22,922 nt of DNA from Alphaproteobacteria bacterium (lineage in GTDB: Bacteria; Pseudomonadota; Alphaproteobacteria; Rhizobiales; Xanthobacteraceae). The DNA lies in the NCBI GenBank assembly GCA_005883115.1, contig VAZQ01000001.1:1-22922 (forward strand). Direction: 5' to 3'. Position 1 is the stretch's first letter, and each line of letters starts with the position of its first letter. The translations under genes and the position numbers were made by a program. Positions 8,905 through 16,759 of the stretch are shown in pieces. Under the pieces are notes generated by a model that was not told the DNA's origin, searched no databases, and saw nothing but the letters and a program-made list of their open reading frames with translations.

Positions 8905-9002
8905 GGCTCACCTTCGCCGCCGTCATCCATGGACAAGGCGGGTGAAACGCCGACGGTACGTTTTGCTGCTGTTATTGCTTCGCCGGTCGATTCGGATCCA
9001 GG

Positions 9003-9566
9003 TCATGCCATTGGCCGGACTTCGACCACGTCCGGCAAGTAATGGCGCAGCAGGTTTTCAATGCCGTGACGCAGCGTCGCGGTCGACGATGGACAGCCGG
9101 AACAGGCGCCCTTCATGTCGAGATATACGATGCCGTCCTTGAACCCGCGGAAGGTAATATCACCGCCGTCATTGGCGACGGCTGGGCGGACCCGCGCCTC
9201 GATCAATTCTTTGATCGCAGCAACGGTTTCGGAATCCTTCGCTTCGAAAAACTCATCGCCATCTGCCGATGCGGTGGCCTCGACGCCGCTTACGATCGGA
9301 GCACCAGACATGCAATGCTCCATTATGGCGCCGAGAATCGCGGGCTTGAGCTGCTGCCATTCGCCGGCGCTCTTCGTGACCGCGATGAAATCGGAGCCGA
9401 AAAACACGCCGGATACTCCCGTGATCTCGAACAGACGTTCAGCCAGGGGGGATTGGGCGGCCGACTGCTTGTCGCGCATGTCGAGCGTCCCGCTCGTCAG
9501 CACGGCCCGTCCGGGCAGGAACTTGAGTGTTGCCGGATTTGGGGTCGGCTCCGTCTGAATGAACAT
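9003..9566 (-). CDS. NifU/Nfu-type Fe-S cluster scaffold protein
   Basis: This is an Nfu-type iron-sulfur carrier of 187 residues with two domains. The N-terminal Nfu_N domain starts MFIQTEPTPNPATLKFLPG (about residues 1-90). The C-terminal NifU-like domain (about 112-185) has the CSGC motif at Cys155-Cys158, which holds a bridging Fe4S4 cluster between two monomers. This layout matches the mitochondrial NFU1 and alphaproteobacterial form rather than E. coli NfuA. ATG at 9566 has a GGAG 7 nt upstream. The USP and trpS genes precede it in the same orientation, as in related genomes. A supply role for cluster enzymes such as MiaB and MtaB in this window is plausible but inferred. Confidence 0.93.
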   Translation of the reverse strand: MFIQTEPTPNPATLKFLPGRAVLTSGTLDMRDKQSAAQSPLAERLFEITGVSGVFFGSDFIAVTKSAGEWQQLKPAILGAIMEHCMSGAPIVSGVEATASADGDEFFEAKDSETVAAIKELIEARVRPAVANDGGDITFRGFKDGIVYLDMKGACSGCPSSTATLRHGIENLLRHYLPDVVEVRPMA

Positions 9567-9744
9567 GGCCTGCTCCTTCCAATCGCAGGATGAAGGCGTC
9601 CCAGCGTCATTCTAATAGGTGGCCCGTCCCGGCGGAAGTTCAACCCGTCCCAAATCGTCGCGCGGACAACGAGAGATGAGTGGCCTGTGCCTCGATATCG
9701 CTTTGCTCGGCGGCACAGGATGGCGGGCCGAAATTCCGCGCGCG

Positions 9745-10239
9745 TTACGACATGGCGTCGAGCTCTTCGTCGCTGAGATGGCCGGGGACGATGGCGACCG
9801 GAATGGGGAACTCGCCCGCGTTCTTGCCGACGCTAGAGACCAGCGGGCCTGGCCCCTCTTTGCCGGTTGCGGCGGCGAGTACCAGGATGGCGATGTCTTC
9901 GTCGTCTTCGATGAGATTAAGCACTTCCTGCGCTTTGTCGCCTTCCCGGATCACCCGCTGCGGCATCACGCCGGTGATGCTGGACGAGCGCGCGGCGTGA
10001 CGGTCGAGCACGGCATTCGCCTCCTCGTGCGCCTCCGCACGCATGATGTCAGCGACGCCGAGCCATTGCTGGTTATGGTCGCGGGTCTCGATCACGCGCA
10101 GCATGAGCACGGTTGCGCCGATGCGCAGCGCACGCCGGCTCGCGAAATAGAGCGCCCTGTCGCATTCTGGAGAATCGTCGATGACGACCATGAACTTCGG
10201 CGAGTGACCTGCCTCGTAGCTGCGGCGCTTCTTGCTCAT
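9745..10239 (-). CDS. Universal stress protein (UspA family)
   Basis: This is a UspA-fold protein of 164 residues. KFMVVIDDSPECDRALYFASRRA opens the domain at about residues 15-37. The C-terminal nucleotide-loop region, LVLAAATGKEGPGPLVSSVG (about 119-138) followed by PIPVAIVPG, resembles the ATP-binding Gx2Gx9GS/T type, but the spacing is imperfect, so ATP binding is uncertain. ATG at 10239 has GGGGGAG just upstream. The gene lies between trpS and the Nfu gene. The specific role is unknown. Confidence 0.9.
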   Translation of the reverse strand: MSKKRRSYEAGHSPKFMVVIDDSPECDRALYFASRRALRIGATVLMLRVIETRDHNQQWLGVADIMRAEAHEEANAVLDRHAARSSSITGVMPQRVIREGDKAQEVLNLIEDDEDIAILVLAAATGKEGPGPLVSSVGKNAGEFPIPVAIVPGHLSDEELDAMS

Positions 10240-10421
10240 CGGCTCCCCCGGCCGTCATCGGATGTCGTTTTGTGAGGCGGTTTCTCGGCGCGCCGGCTCT
10301 TTGCGCCCACAAACGCCGCGCGGCCACCGGCGACGTTAAGTCGAAAATCCTGCCATGGTCTTCAGGGACAGCACAAGTCCACTCCGGGCAAACACTTCCA
10401 GACGCGGATGATGCTTGGTGA

Positions 10422-11468
10422 TCAGCGGCGCACGAAGCCGACGATGTCCTTGACCGCTTTCATGGTCTCCGTGGCCAGACTACGCGCGCGGGCAGCGCCA
10501 TCCGCAAGAACCGAATCGATATAAATGGGATCCGCCATGAGCCGCTTCATCTCGGCATTGATCGGGCCGAGCTTAGCGACTGCAAGGTCGACCAGCGCGG
10601 CCTTGAACGTCGAGAATTGCGCGCCGCCGAATTCGTTGAGAATATCCGCCTTGGTCTTTCCCGAAAGCGCCGCATGGATTCCCACAAGGTTGTCGGCCTC
10701 GGGGCGTTGCTCGAGTGCCGTCTCGTCGTGCGGCAGGGGATGTGGATCGGTTTTGGCCCGGCGGATCTTGTGCGCGATCGCATCGGCATCGTCTGTCAAG
10801 TTGATGCGCGACTGGTCCGAGGGATCCGATTTCGACATTTTCTTCAAACCGTCACGCAGCGACATCACCCGCGTCGCAGGCCCTTGAATCAGCGGCTCGG
10901 GCTGGGGAAAGAACGCCTCCCCATAACCGTGTGCGTGGATGGATTTTGCGAAATCATTGTTGAATTTCTGCGCGATATCGCGCGAGAGCTCTAGGTGTTG
11001 TTTCTGGTCCTCTCCTACTGGCACGTGGGTTGCCCGGTAGATGAGAATGTCGGCGGCCATGAGTGTCGGATAAGCGTAGAGCCCGACAGAGGCATTCTCG
11101 CGGTCTTTTCCCGCCTTCTCCTTGAATTGAGTCATACGGTTGAGCCAGCCCAAGCGGGCCACGCAGTTGAAGATCCAGGCAAGCTCGGCGTGCTCCGCGA
11201 CCTGGCTCTGATTGAAGACGATGTGTTTGGTCGGATCGATGCCGCAGGCGATAAAAGCGGCGGTCACCTCGCGCGTGTTCTTCGGCAGTTGCTCGGCGCC
11301 GCCCCAGACCGCGAGCGGTTGTGTGATCGCGTGCAAGTCGACGACGCAGTAGAGGCACTCATACTTGTCCTGCAACGCGACAAACTTTGCGATCGCGCCG
11401 AGATAATTACCGAGATGAAGATTGCCGGTCGGCTGTACGCCGGAAAACACTCGTTCCTTGAAAGGCAT
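10422..11468 (-). CDS. trpS: Tryptophan--tRNA ligase
   Basis: This class Ic aminoacyl-tRNA synthetase of 348 residues charges tRNA-Trp. The HIGH-type signature is HLGN at residues 18-21 (SGVQPTGNLHLGNYLGA), and the KMSKS loop is at about 210-214 (GLKKMSKSDPSD). Family blocks YPTLMAADILIY and VPVGEDQKQHLELSRDIA are present. The ATG at 11468 gives the normal start and has GAGG 7 nt upstream; the open frame extends to 11558 into the divergent promoter region. In related genomes as I recall them, murJ lies upstream of trpS. Here a divergent kinase gene does instead. Confidence 0.96.
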   Translation of the reverse strand: MPFKERVFSGVQPTGNLHLGNYLGAIAKFVALQDKYECLYCVVDLHAITQPLAVWGGAEQLPKNTREVTAAFIACGIDPTKHIVFNQSQVAEHAELAWIFNCVARLGWLNRMTQFKEKAGKDRENASVGLYAYPTLMAADILIYRATHVPVGEDQKQHLELSRDIAQKFNNDFAKSIHAHGYGEAFFPQPEPLIQGPATRVMSLRDGLKKMSKSDPSDQSRINLTDDADAIAHKIRRAKTDPHPLPHDETALEQRPEADNLVGIHAALSGKTKADILNEFGGAQFSTFKAALVDLAVAKLGPINAEMKRLMADPIYIDSVLADGAARARSLATETMKAVKDIVGFVRR

Positions 11469-11591
11469 GCGGAAACCTCGCCGATCGCGCTGCCAGATGG
11501 CACGACGGACGGCGCAGGTGCAAGTGCAGCTCGGGGCCGCTACCGTGGCTGCATTCACACGGGGGATGGCTGCACGTCCTGCGAAGCGCGA

Positions 11592-11619
11592 TTGCCTCGA
11601 GCCGTTCGACCGCTATATT
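11592..11619 (+). promoter_or_regulatory. Candidate sigma-70-type promoter for the PfkB kinase
   Basis: TTGCCT at 11592-11597 and TATATT at 11614-11619 are separated by 16 bp and sit 30 nt before the kinase ATG, inside the 181-nt gap to the divergent trpS. The match is by eye and no start site is known. Confidence 0.4.
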
Positions 11620-11649
11620 GCGCGCGCTTTTGCATGGGAGAGCTTTCGG

Positions 11650-12651
11650 ATGGCCTCGGCGCGATTTGATGTTCTCGGTATCGGCAATGCGATCGTTGAT
11701 GTGATCGCGCGGACCGACGACGCCTTCCTTGCGCAGCAAAAAATGCGCAAAGGCACCATGCAGCTGATCGATGAGGCACGGGCCGCGAAGCTTTACGACG
11801 CCATGGGCCCGGCCGTGGAGGTTTCCGGTGGCTCCGCGGCCAATACGATCGTCGGGGTCGCGAGCTTGGGGGCGCGCGCGGCCTTCATTGGAAAGGTCAA
11901 GGATGATGAGCTTGGGCGCGTCTTTGCCCATGACATCCGCGCGGCGGGTGTCGCCTTTGCGACGCCGCCCGCATCGGCCGGCCCATCCACGGCATGTTGT
12001 TACGTGCTGGTGACGCCCGACGGCGAGCGCACGATGAACACCTATCTCGGCGCCGCTCAGGATTTGCATCCCAACGACATCGACGCGGATGCCATTACTG
12101 CCGCTCAAATCATTTATCTTGAAGGCTACCTCTGGGATCCGCCTCGCGCCAAGGAAGCTTTCCTCAAGGCTGCGAAGATCGCGCACGCGGCGGAGCGCGA
12201 TGTCGCCCTCACATTGTCGGATGCGTTCTGCGTCGATCGCTATCGCTTGGAATTTCTCGAGCTCATTCGGGCCGGCACGGTGGACCTCGTCTTCGCCAAT
12301 GAGCGCGAGCTGCACAGCCTGTACGAGACGGCCGATTTCGACACGGCGCTGAATGCGTTGCGCAGCGACGCGCGACTGGGCGTCGTTACTCGCAGTGAAA
12401 AAGGCTGCTTGGTCGTCACGCGCGAGCAAACGCAGGCGATTCCGGCGAGCCCCGTAGAGCGCCTGGTGGATGCCACTGGCGCCGGCGACCTGTTCGCGGC
12501 AGGCTTCCTGACCGGCCTCTCGCGCGGCACCGACTATCGCACCGCGGCGCGGCTGGGCGCAGTGGTTGCGGCCGAAGTGATCCAGCATCTTGGAGCCCGG
12601 CCAGAGACCTCGCTCAAGGCCTTGGCGCAGGACAACGGCTTCGATCTGTGA
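11650..12651 (+). CDS. PfkB-family kinase, probable adenosine kinase
   Basis: This is a ribokinase/PfkB-fold sugar or nucleoside kinase of 333 residues. The glycine-rich signature SGGSAANTIVGVASLGARAAFIGKV spans residues 59-83, and the second PfkB signature DATGAGDLFAAGFLTGLSRG spans 274-293, with Asp280 as the catalytic base. The start FDVLGIGNAIVDVIARTDD is typical of the alphaproteobacterial group annotated as adenosine kinase, but substrate choice within PfkB cannot be proven from sequence. The ATG at 11650 has GGAG 9 nt upstream. It is divergent from trpS and followed by a GC-rich stretch and a small basic-protein gene. Confidence 0.88.
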   Translation: MASARFDVLGIGNAIVDVIARTDDAFLAQQKMRKGTMQLIDEARAAKLYDAMGPAVEVSGGSAANTIVGVASLGARAAFIGKVKDDELGRVFAHDIRAAGVAFATPPASAGPSTACCYVLVTPDGERTMNTYLGAAQDLHPNDIDADAITAAQIIYLEGYLWDPPRAKEAFLKAAKIAHAAERDVALTLSDAFCVDRYRLEFLELIRAGTVDLVFANERELHSLYETADFDTALNALRSDARLGVVTRSEKGCLVVTREQTQAIPASPVERLVDATGAGDLFAAGFLTGLSRGTDYRTAARLGAVVAAEVIQHLGARPETSLKALAQDNGFDL

Positions 12652-12880
12652 AGGAGCAAGGCCCCGGCCCCGGTCCTGGGGCTGGAGCGGGGGGAGGGCC
12701 TCACCAAGTGCGGCTTGCCGAGCCGTTAAGCCGCGGCCCAATCAGCACATCGCGCGCCTTATCCACAGCGATTCACAGAAATCAGCAGTGGGTGCTCGAA
12801 TGTCTCGGAACTGTCGCGGTGATCCGGCATTTGGTGCCGGCAAGTTCCCAGCGGACACGCTTCATCGCCAGGAGGAAATT
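12652..12880 (+). other. Spacer with GC-rich inverted sequence and a consensus DnaA box
   Basis: No gene is supported here. Just after the kinase stop there is C/G-rich sequence (about 12660-12690) able to fold back on itself, but without a T-run, so it is a poor intrinsic terminator. TTATCCACA at 12759-12767 is an exact match to the consensus 9-mer for DnaA. Only one such box is visible, so this is not an origin. The Shine-Dalgarno AGGAGG of the next small gene is at 12870-12875. Confidence 0.4.
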
Positions 12881-13093
12881 ATGGGTTCCTTCGCAGAGGG
12901 TCTCCCGAACCGGTTCCCGGTCGGCACACGATATGTAGTCGAGGGCCATGGCGGCGCCCAAGGAGCCCTTCGCATCCATTTGCGATATCTCGAGTTTCCC
13001 GACGGCAGGCAAGTCAAACTCCCAGCCGACGTCGCGCATCGGACACGCTCGCAGCGCCGCCGAGGCGCACGGCGCGCTAGGGGCCGAAAATAA
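12881..13093 (+). CDS. Small basic hypothetical protein
   Basis: This is a 70-residue ORF I cannot assign to a named family. Support for translation is good: a strong AGGAGG lies 5 nt before the ATG, the stop is TAA, and an intrinsic terminator follows about 100 nt later. The first 50 residues look like a small folded unit (FPVGTRYVVEGHGG at 12-25, then IHLRYLEFPDGRQVKLPAD at 32-50). The last 20 residues are almost all Arg, Ala, Gly, Ser and Gln, a disordered basic tail suited to nucleic-acid or ribosome contact. I vaguely recall similar short hypothetical proteins with PVGTRYVVEG in Bradyrhizobiaceae, but could not check this. Function unknown. Confidence 0.65.
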   Translation: MGSFAEGLPNRFPVGTRYVVEGHGGAQGALRIHLRYLEFPDGRQVKLPADVAHRTRSQRRRGARRARGRK

Positions 13094-13191
13094 TTTTGCG
13101 CACAGGAAACCCGGGCGAGACCTGGGCGTTGAACCGACAGCGCCGGGTGGAGTGCCCCCCAGCCCCCAACCCCTCACCCATCCGGCGATTA

Positions 13192-13226
13192 GACCCTGGC
13201 CCTTTTGGCCGGGGTCTTCCTTTCTG
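13192..13226 (+). terminator. Intrinsic terminator after the kinase and small basic gene
   Basis: The arms 13192-13201 (GACCCTGGCC) and 13207-13216 (GGCCGGGGTC) pair over 10 bp with one G-T wobble around a 5-nt loop. A T-rich tract (TTCCTTTCT) follows. It is oriented to stop plus-strand transcription before the convergent proB. Confidence 0.7.
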
Positions 13227-13332
13227 GGAGGGGCGGCAAGAAACAGGCGAATACGCGGCGGCGGCCTCTGTCCTCCAGACAAACCGCGCGTTCTGTCCCG
13301 CGTTGCCGTCGCGACTGACGACGTGTGATCGA

Positions 13333-14463
13333 TTAAGGACGCCCCACGACTAGATCATCACGATGCACCATCTCGGTGCGGCCGCCAAATCCGAGAATTG
13401 AAAGAATGTCGCCGGACGGGCGGCCTTTAATCTTGACCGCGTCGTCCGCGTCGTACGCGACAAGCCCGCGGCCGACCTCAGCGCCGTCTGGCCCGCGGAT
13501 GACGACCGCGTCGCCCCGCGCGAAACTTCCGTCGACTTGGATGACGCCGGCCGGGAGCAGGCTCTTGCCGCTGCGCAAGGCCGCCACCGCGCCGGCATCG
13601 ATTGTGAGGACGCCTTTGGGCTCGAGCGAGCCTGCAATCCATTTCTTGCGCGCAGTGATCGGATTGGCCGGCGTCATAAACCAAGTGCAGCGCGCCCCCT
13701 CGGCAATCGCCTTGAGCGGATGCGCGACACGGCCGGATGCAATCACCATGTGTGTGCCGCCGTGCGTCGCGATCTTGGCGGCTTCGATTTTGGTCTGCAT
13801 GCCGCCGCGCGAGAGTTCGGAGCCGGCGGCGCCTGCCATTGCTTCGATATCAGGTGTGATGCACTCCACCAGTGGTACCAGCTTGGCTTTGGTATTGCCG
13901 GCGGGCGGGGCGTCATAAAGACCATCCACGTCCGAGAGCAGCACCAGGAGGTCGGCACTCGCCATCGTAGCCACCCGGGCGGCCAACCGGTCGTTATCTC
14001 CGTACCGAATCTCGTTAGTCGCTACCGTATCGTTCTCGTTGATCACTGGAACGGCTCGCCACTCGAGCAACTTCTCGATCGTCGAGCGAGCATTGAGATA
14101 GCGGCGTCGCTCCTCTGTATCCTGCAGCGTGACCAAGACCTGCCCCGCCGCAATGTCGTGTCGTCCGAGCACCTCCGACCAAGTACGTGCCAGCGCGATC
14201 TGCCCGACAGCAGCGGCCGCCTGGCTATCCTCGAGCTTGAGCGGTCCTGCTGTCAGCTTGAGCACGGCGCGGCCGAGCGCGATGGCTCCCGATGAGACGA
14301 CCAGCACGTCGCGCTGATTTCGATGCAGACTGGCAAGATCATCGGCAAGCGACGAAAGCCAGGTCTTATGCAATCCCCCACCCTCGCTGTCGACCAGCAG
14401 CGAAGAGCCGACCTTCACCACTAACCGGCGGAAGTCGGCGAGGGACGGCGCTTTGCGGGACAT
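13333..14463 (-). CDS. proB: Glutamate 5-kinase
   Basis: ProB catalyses the first step of proline synthesis, phosphorylating glutamate to gamma-glutamyl phosphate. The 376-residue protein has an N-terminal amino-acid-kinase domain (RRLVVKVGSSLLV at about 12-24, then VVSSGAIALGR, INENDTVAT, NDRLAARVA and LLSDVDGLYD) and a C-terminal PUA domain (about 280-370). This is the usual ProB architecture. I chose the ATG at 14463; the open frame extends to 14529 without family similarity. It is divergent from the DUF72 gene across 98 nt. proA, the next step, is not adjacent, and obgE, often its upstream partner in Hyphomicrobiales, is separated by the DUF72 gene. Confidence 0.95.
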   Translation of the reverse strand: MSRKAPSLADFRRLVVKVGSSLLVDSEGGGLHKTWLSSLADDLASLHRNQRDVLVVSSGAIALGRAVLKLTAGPLKLEDSQAAAAVGQIALARTWSEVLGRHDIAAGQVLVTLQDTEERRRYLNARSTIEKLLEWRAVPVINENDTVATNEIRYGDNDRLAARVATMASADLLVLLSDVDGLYDAPPAGNTKAKLVPLVECITPDIEAMAGAAGSELSRGGMQTKIEAAKIATHGGTHMVIASGRVAHPLKAIAEGARCTWFMTPANPITARKKWIAGSLEPKGVLTIDAGAVAALRSGKSLLPAGVIQVDGSFARGDAVVIRGPDGAEVGRGLVAYDADDAVKIKGRPSGDILSILGFGGRTEMVHRDDLVVGRP

Positions 14464-14561
14464 GGCGACAAATTTCGTCTGGCCGGTGGCAGGCGACAAC
14501 CATTGTCGCGCTGATGCGTTGTTTAGCATGCGTCTTCGGGTTCACGCCAAGGCGTAAGTGC

Positions 14562-15299
14562 ATGAGTAAGGCTTTCATCGGCACGTCAGGCTGGACCTAT
14601 GACGGTTGGCGCGGCCGGTTCTATCTCGAGAACCTGCGGAAACGCGACTGGCTCGCCTGGTACGGAAGTCAATTTCCAACCACCGAGATCAACGGGTCGT
14701 TCTACCGCACGCCTTCATTGGATGCGGTGCGGACCTGGCGTGATCAGACCCCCCGCGATTTTCTGTTCGCGTGGAAGGCGTCTAAGTTCATCACGCATTG
14801 GAAGCGGCTGGGCGAGGCATGCGCGAACTCGATCGAGTTGATGGAGACTCGGCTCAAGGCGCTGTCGCCGAAGATCGGCGCGGTCCTGTTCCAGCTTCCG
14901 CCGCAATTTTCGAAAAATCGCGATCGGCTGGCGTCATTCCTGGACATGCTTCCGCGCGGCTATCGGTTCGCATTCGAATTTCGTCATAAGAGTTGGTACG
15001 ACGATGAAATTTTCAGTCTCCTGCACCAGCATGACGTGTCGCTATGTCTATCCGATCATCACGATGCGCCCTCGCCCTGGCAAGTAACTGCGCGCCATGT
15101 CTACGTACGCGGGCACGGGCCTGGCGGACGCTACAAAGGTCATTATTCGGATCGGACGCTGCGGGCCTGGGCGCGCGACATTGCTGGATGGCGCCGGCAG
15201 CGGCGGACCGTCTTCGTTTATTTCGACAATGACCAGAAGAGCGCCGCCCCGGCCGATGCACGCAGGTTGATGGAGATGCTCAAGATCGACCGGATCTGA
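14562..15299 (+). CDS. DUF72 family protein
   Basis: This is a 245-residue protein of the DUF72 (YecE-like) family, a TIM-barrel-like fold of unproven function. Recognisable parts are the start AFIGTSGWTYDGWRGRFY (residues 4-21), FPTTEINGSFYRTPS at about 38-52, FLFAWKASKFITHWKRL at about 67-83, LFQLPPQFSKNRDRL, and the C-terminal VYFDNDQKSAAPADARRL. The ATG at 14562 is the start matching the family. It is divergent from proB and convergent with obgE, with a gap of only 43 nt to the obgE stop. No operon partner is visible. Confidence 0.9.
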   Translation: MSKAFIGTSGWTYDGWRGRFYLENLRKRDWLAWYGSQFPTTEINGSFYRTPSLDAVRTWRDQTPRDFLFAWKASKFITHWKRLGEACANSIELMETRLKALSPKIGAVLFQLPPQFSKNRDRLASFLDMLPRGYRFAFEFRHKSWYDDEIFSLLHQHDVSLCLSDHHDAPSPWQVTARHVYVRGHGPGGRYKGHYSDRTLRAWARDIAGWRRQRRTVFVYFDNDQKSAAPADARRLMEMLKIDRI

Positions 15300-15342
15300 C
15301 TGGTCGACGATGCTAGACGCGCGCGTAATTGGGTCATTCGGT

Positions 15343-16377
15343 TCACCCGCGCGGATGCCACGCCTTTGCGGCGACCGCCGGTCGCTTTTGGTCCTGTTCG
15401 ATGAGGCTCAATAAGGCGCGCAGGACATTCGACAAGCCGGCGCCGGTCACGGCTGAAACGACAAGCGGCGGGGTCTCGGCCGCGCGGTTAAGCCGTGCGC
15501 TCTGCTGCTTCAGCTGCTCCGGCGTCAGGGCATCGGCCTTGCTCAATGCCACGACCTCCGGCTTGTCCCCGAGTCCCTGGCCGTAGGCTTCGAGTTCCGC
15601 ACGCACCGTATTATAGGCTCGTCCGGCGTGCTCGATCGTGCCGTCGACAAGGTGCAGGAGCGCGCGGCAGCGCTCAACGTGACCGAGAAAACGGTCACCA
15701 AGCCCGCTACCCTCATGCGCGCCCTCGATCAGTCCGGGAATGTCTGCGAGCACGAATTCGCGGCCGTCGATCTCGACCACGCCGAGTTGGGGATGCAAGG
15801 TAGTGAAGGGATAATCGGCAATCTTCGGCTTGGCCGCGCTAACTGTCGCGAGGAACGTGGATTTTCCAGCGTTGGGCAGGCCGATAATGCCGGCGTCGGC
15901 AATTAGCTTCAGGCGCAGCCTGATTGTGAGCTCCTCACCAGCTTGGCCGGGATTGGCATGGCGCGGCGCACGGTTGGTCGAGCTCTTAAAATGGGCGTTG
16001 CCAAAACCGCCATTACCGCCGCGCGCGATCACCACCCGTTGACCCACAGCGCTGAGGTCCGCCAGCAATGTCTCGCCGTCTTCCGTGTAGACCTGCGTTC
16101 CGGCCGGCACCTTAAGCACGATGTCCTCGCCGCTCGCGCCGTGGCGATCCTTGCCCATGCCAGCGCGACCGTTCTTGGCTTTGAAGTGCTGCTGGTAGCG
16201 GTAGTCTATAAGCGTATTGAGGCCCTCGACGGCCTCTACGATCACGTCGCCTCCTTTACCGCCATCGCCTCCGTTCGGTCCGCCGAACTCGATGAATTTC
16301 TCCCGCCGGAACGACACACAGCCGTTCCCGCCGTCGCCCGAGCGGACATAAACCTTGGCCTCATCGAGGAACTTCAT
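15343..16377 (-). CDS. obgE: Obg GTPase (CgtA)
   Basis: Obg is an essential GTPase in 50S ribosome assembly and stress control. The 344-residue protein has the glycine-rich Obg domain (residues 1-157, FVRREKFIEFGGPNGG-like block at 23-37), then the G domain with G1 GLPNAGKS at 166-173, G3 DIPGLIEG at 212-219 and the SKAD base-recognition motif. A short C-terminal tail follows, without the OCT domain of Gram-positive forms. The ATG at 16377 gives the family start MKFLDEAKVYVRSGDGGNG, but there is no Shine-Dalgarno in the 20 nt before it. It is set 368 nt from the GNAT gene and probably has its own promoter. Confidence 0.95.
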   Translation of the reverse strand: MKFLDEAKVYVRSGDGGNGCVSFRREKFIEFGGPNGGDGGKGGDVIVEAVEGLNTLIDYRYQQHFKAKNGRAGMGKDRHGASGEDIVLKVPAGTQVYTEDGETLLADLSAVGQRVVIARGGNGGFGNAHFKSSTNRAPRHANPGQAGEELTIRLRLKLIADAGIIGLPNAGKSTFLATVSAAKPKIADYPFTTLHPQLGVVEIDGREFVLADIPGLIEGAHEGSGLGDRFLGHVERCRALLHLVDGTIEHAGRAYNTVRAELEAYGQGLGDKPEVVALSKADALTPEQLKQQSARLNRAAETPPLVVSAVTGAGLSNVLRALLSLIEQDQKRPAVAAKAWHPRG

Positions 16378-16487
16378 GCCGCACGATACGCGATCGCGGG
16401 CGCAAAATACGAGACCTCTGCGCGCGGCGCTGCTCACGCGACAGGAAATCAACCTCCGAGTTCCGGATCAGATGATGGGGAAGTATC

Positions 16488-16549
16488 CGTCGGGAGGGGC
16501 CAGGGCGGGCCATGCCTCACTGATGCGGCCCAAGAGGCCGCTCCCGACG
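16488..16549 (-). repeat. Inverted-repeat structure in the obgE leader
   Basis: The outer arms CGTCGGGAG (16488-16496) and CTCCCGACG (16541-16549) pair perfectly over 9 bp. A competing hairpin forms from GCGGCC (16525-16530) and GGCCGC (16536-16541) around a 5-nt loop. No T-run follows on either strand, so it is not a classical terminator. Confidence 0.45.
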
Positions 16550-16571
16550 CTACCGTTCGCCAAGTCCACCG

Positions 16572-16631
16572 CTACGCCTCGGCCCGAACGCTGCCGCGGC
16601 GATCATCGCGGCTAAAATAACCCGGGGGCAT
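16572..16631 (-). CDS. Candidate 19-residue leader peptide upstream of obgE
   Basis: The ORF encodes MPPGYFSRDDRRGSVRAEA. The ten nucleotides just before its ATG (16641-16632, AGGAGGTGAT) match the full anti-Shine-Dalgarno complement, far better than any normal gene in the window, though the gap to ATG is short. It ends in TAG 57 nt after the start. It might be a leader peptide or a decayed gene start. Expression is not shown. Confidence 0.35.
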   Translation of the reverse strand: MPPGYFSRDDRRGSVRAEA

Positions 16632-16680
16632 ATCACCTCCTCGGTTATCGTCACCCCGATAGTGACCTGTGCACTTAATA

Positions 16681-16709
16681 ATTCTGGTCACGGCAAGGCC
16701 GGCTGTCAA
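16681..16709 (-). promoter_or_regulatory. Candidate sigma-70 promoter for obgE
   Basis: On the minus strand a perfect TTGACA (16709-16704) is followed after 17 bp by CAGAAT (16686-16681). The architecture mirrors the rplU promoter candidate. It would start transcription about 300 nt before the obgE ATG, downstream of the GNAT gene stop. Confidence 0.5.
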
Positions 16710-16759
16710 TGGCGGCTCGCCAGTCGCCGTTCAAATGATGTGTCATTAGGTTCCAAGCT

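Larger units (their letters stand above)
16378..16745 (-). other. Long obgE leader region with promoter, short ORF and hairpin
   Basis: This 368-nt stretch holds no normal gene. In minus-strand order it has a promoter-like pair (16709-16681), a 19-codon ORF with a very strong Shine-Dalgarno (16631-16572), a 62-nt inverted-repeat structure (16549-16488) and then about 110 nt without features before obgE. Predicted transcript leader length is about 300 nt. The arrangement suggests leader-mediated control, but this is inference. Confidence 0.45.

Noticed and set aside
9619..10275. 218-codon plus-strand frame opposite the universal stress protein
   Set aside because: It is a shadow of a well-supported UspA-family gene on the other strand.
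12652..12700. GC-rich fold-back after the kinase as its terminator
   Set aside because: It has no T-run. The hairpin at 13192-13226 is a much better terminator for this transcript.
11407..12741. 444-codon open frame on the minus strand opposite the PfkB kinase
   Set aside because: It is antisense to a clear kinase gene and overlaps the trpS start, with no recognisable motif. It is a by-product of high-GC codon use.
15943..16620. 225-codon plus-strand frame across obgE and its leader
   Set aside because: It is mostly antisense to the Obg domain and no motif is seen.
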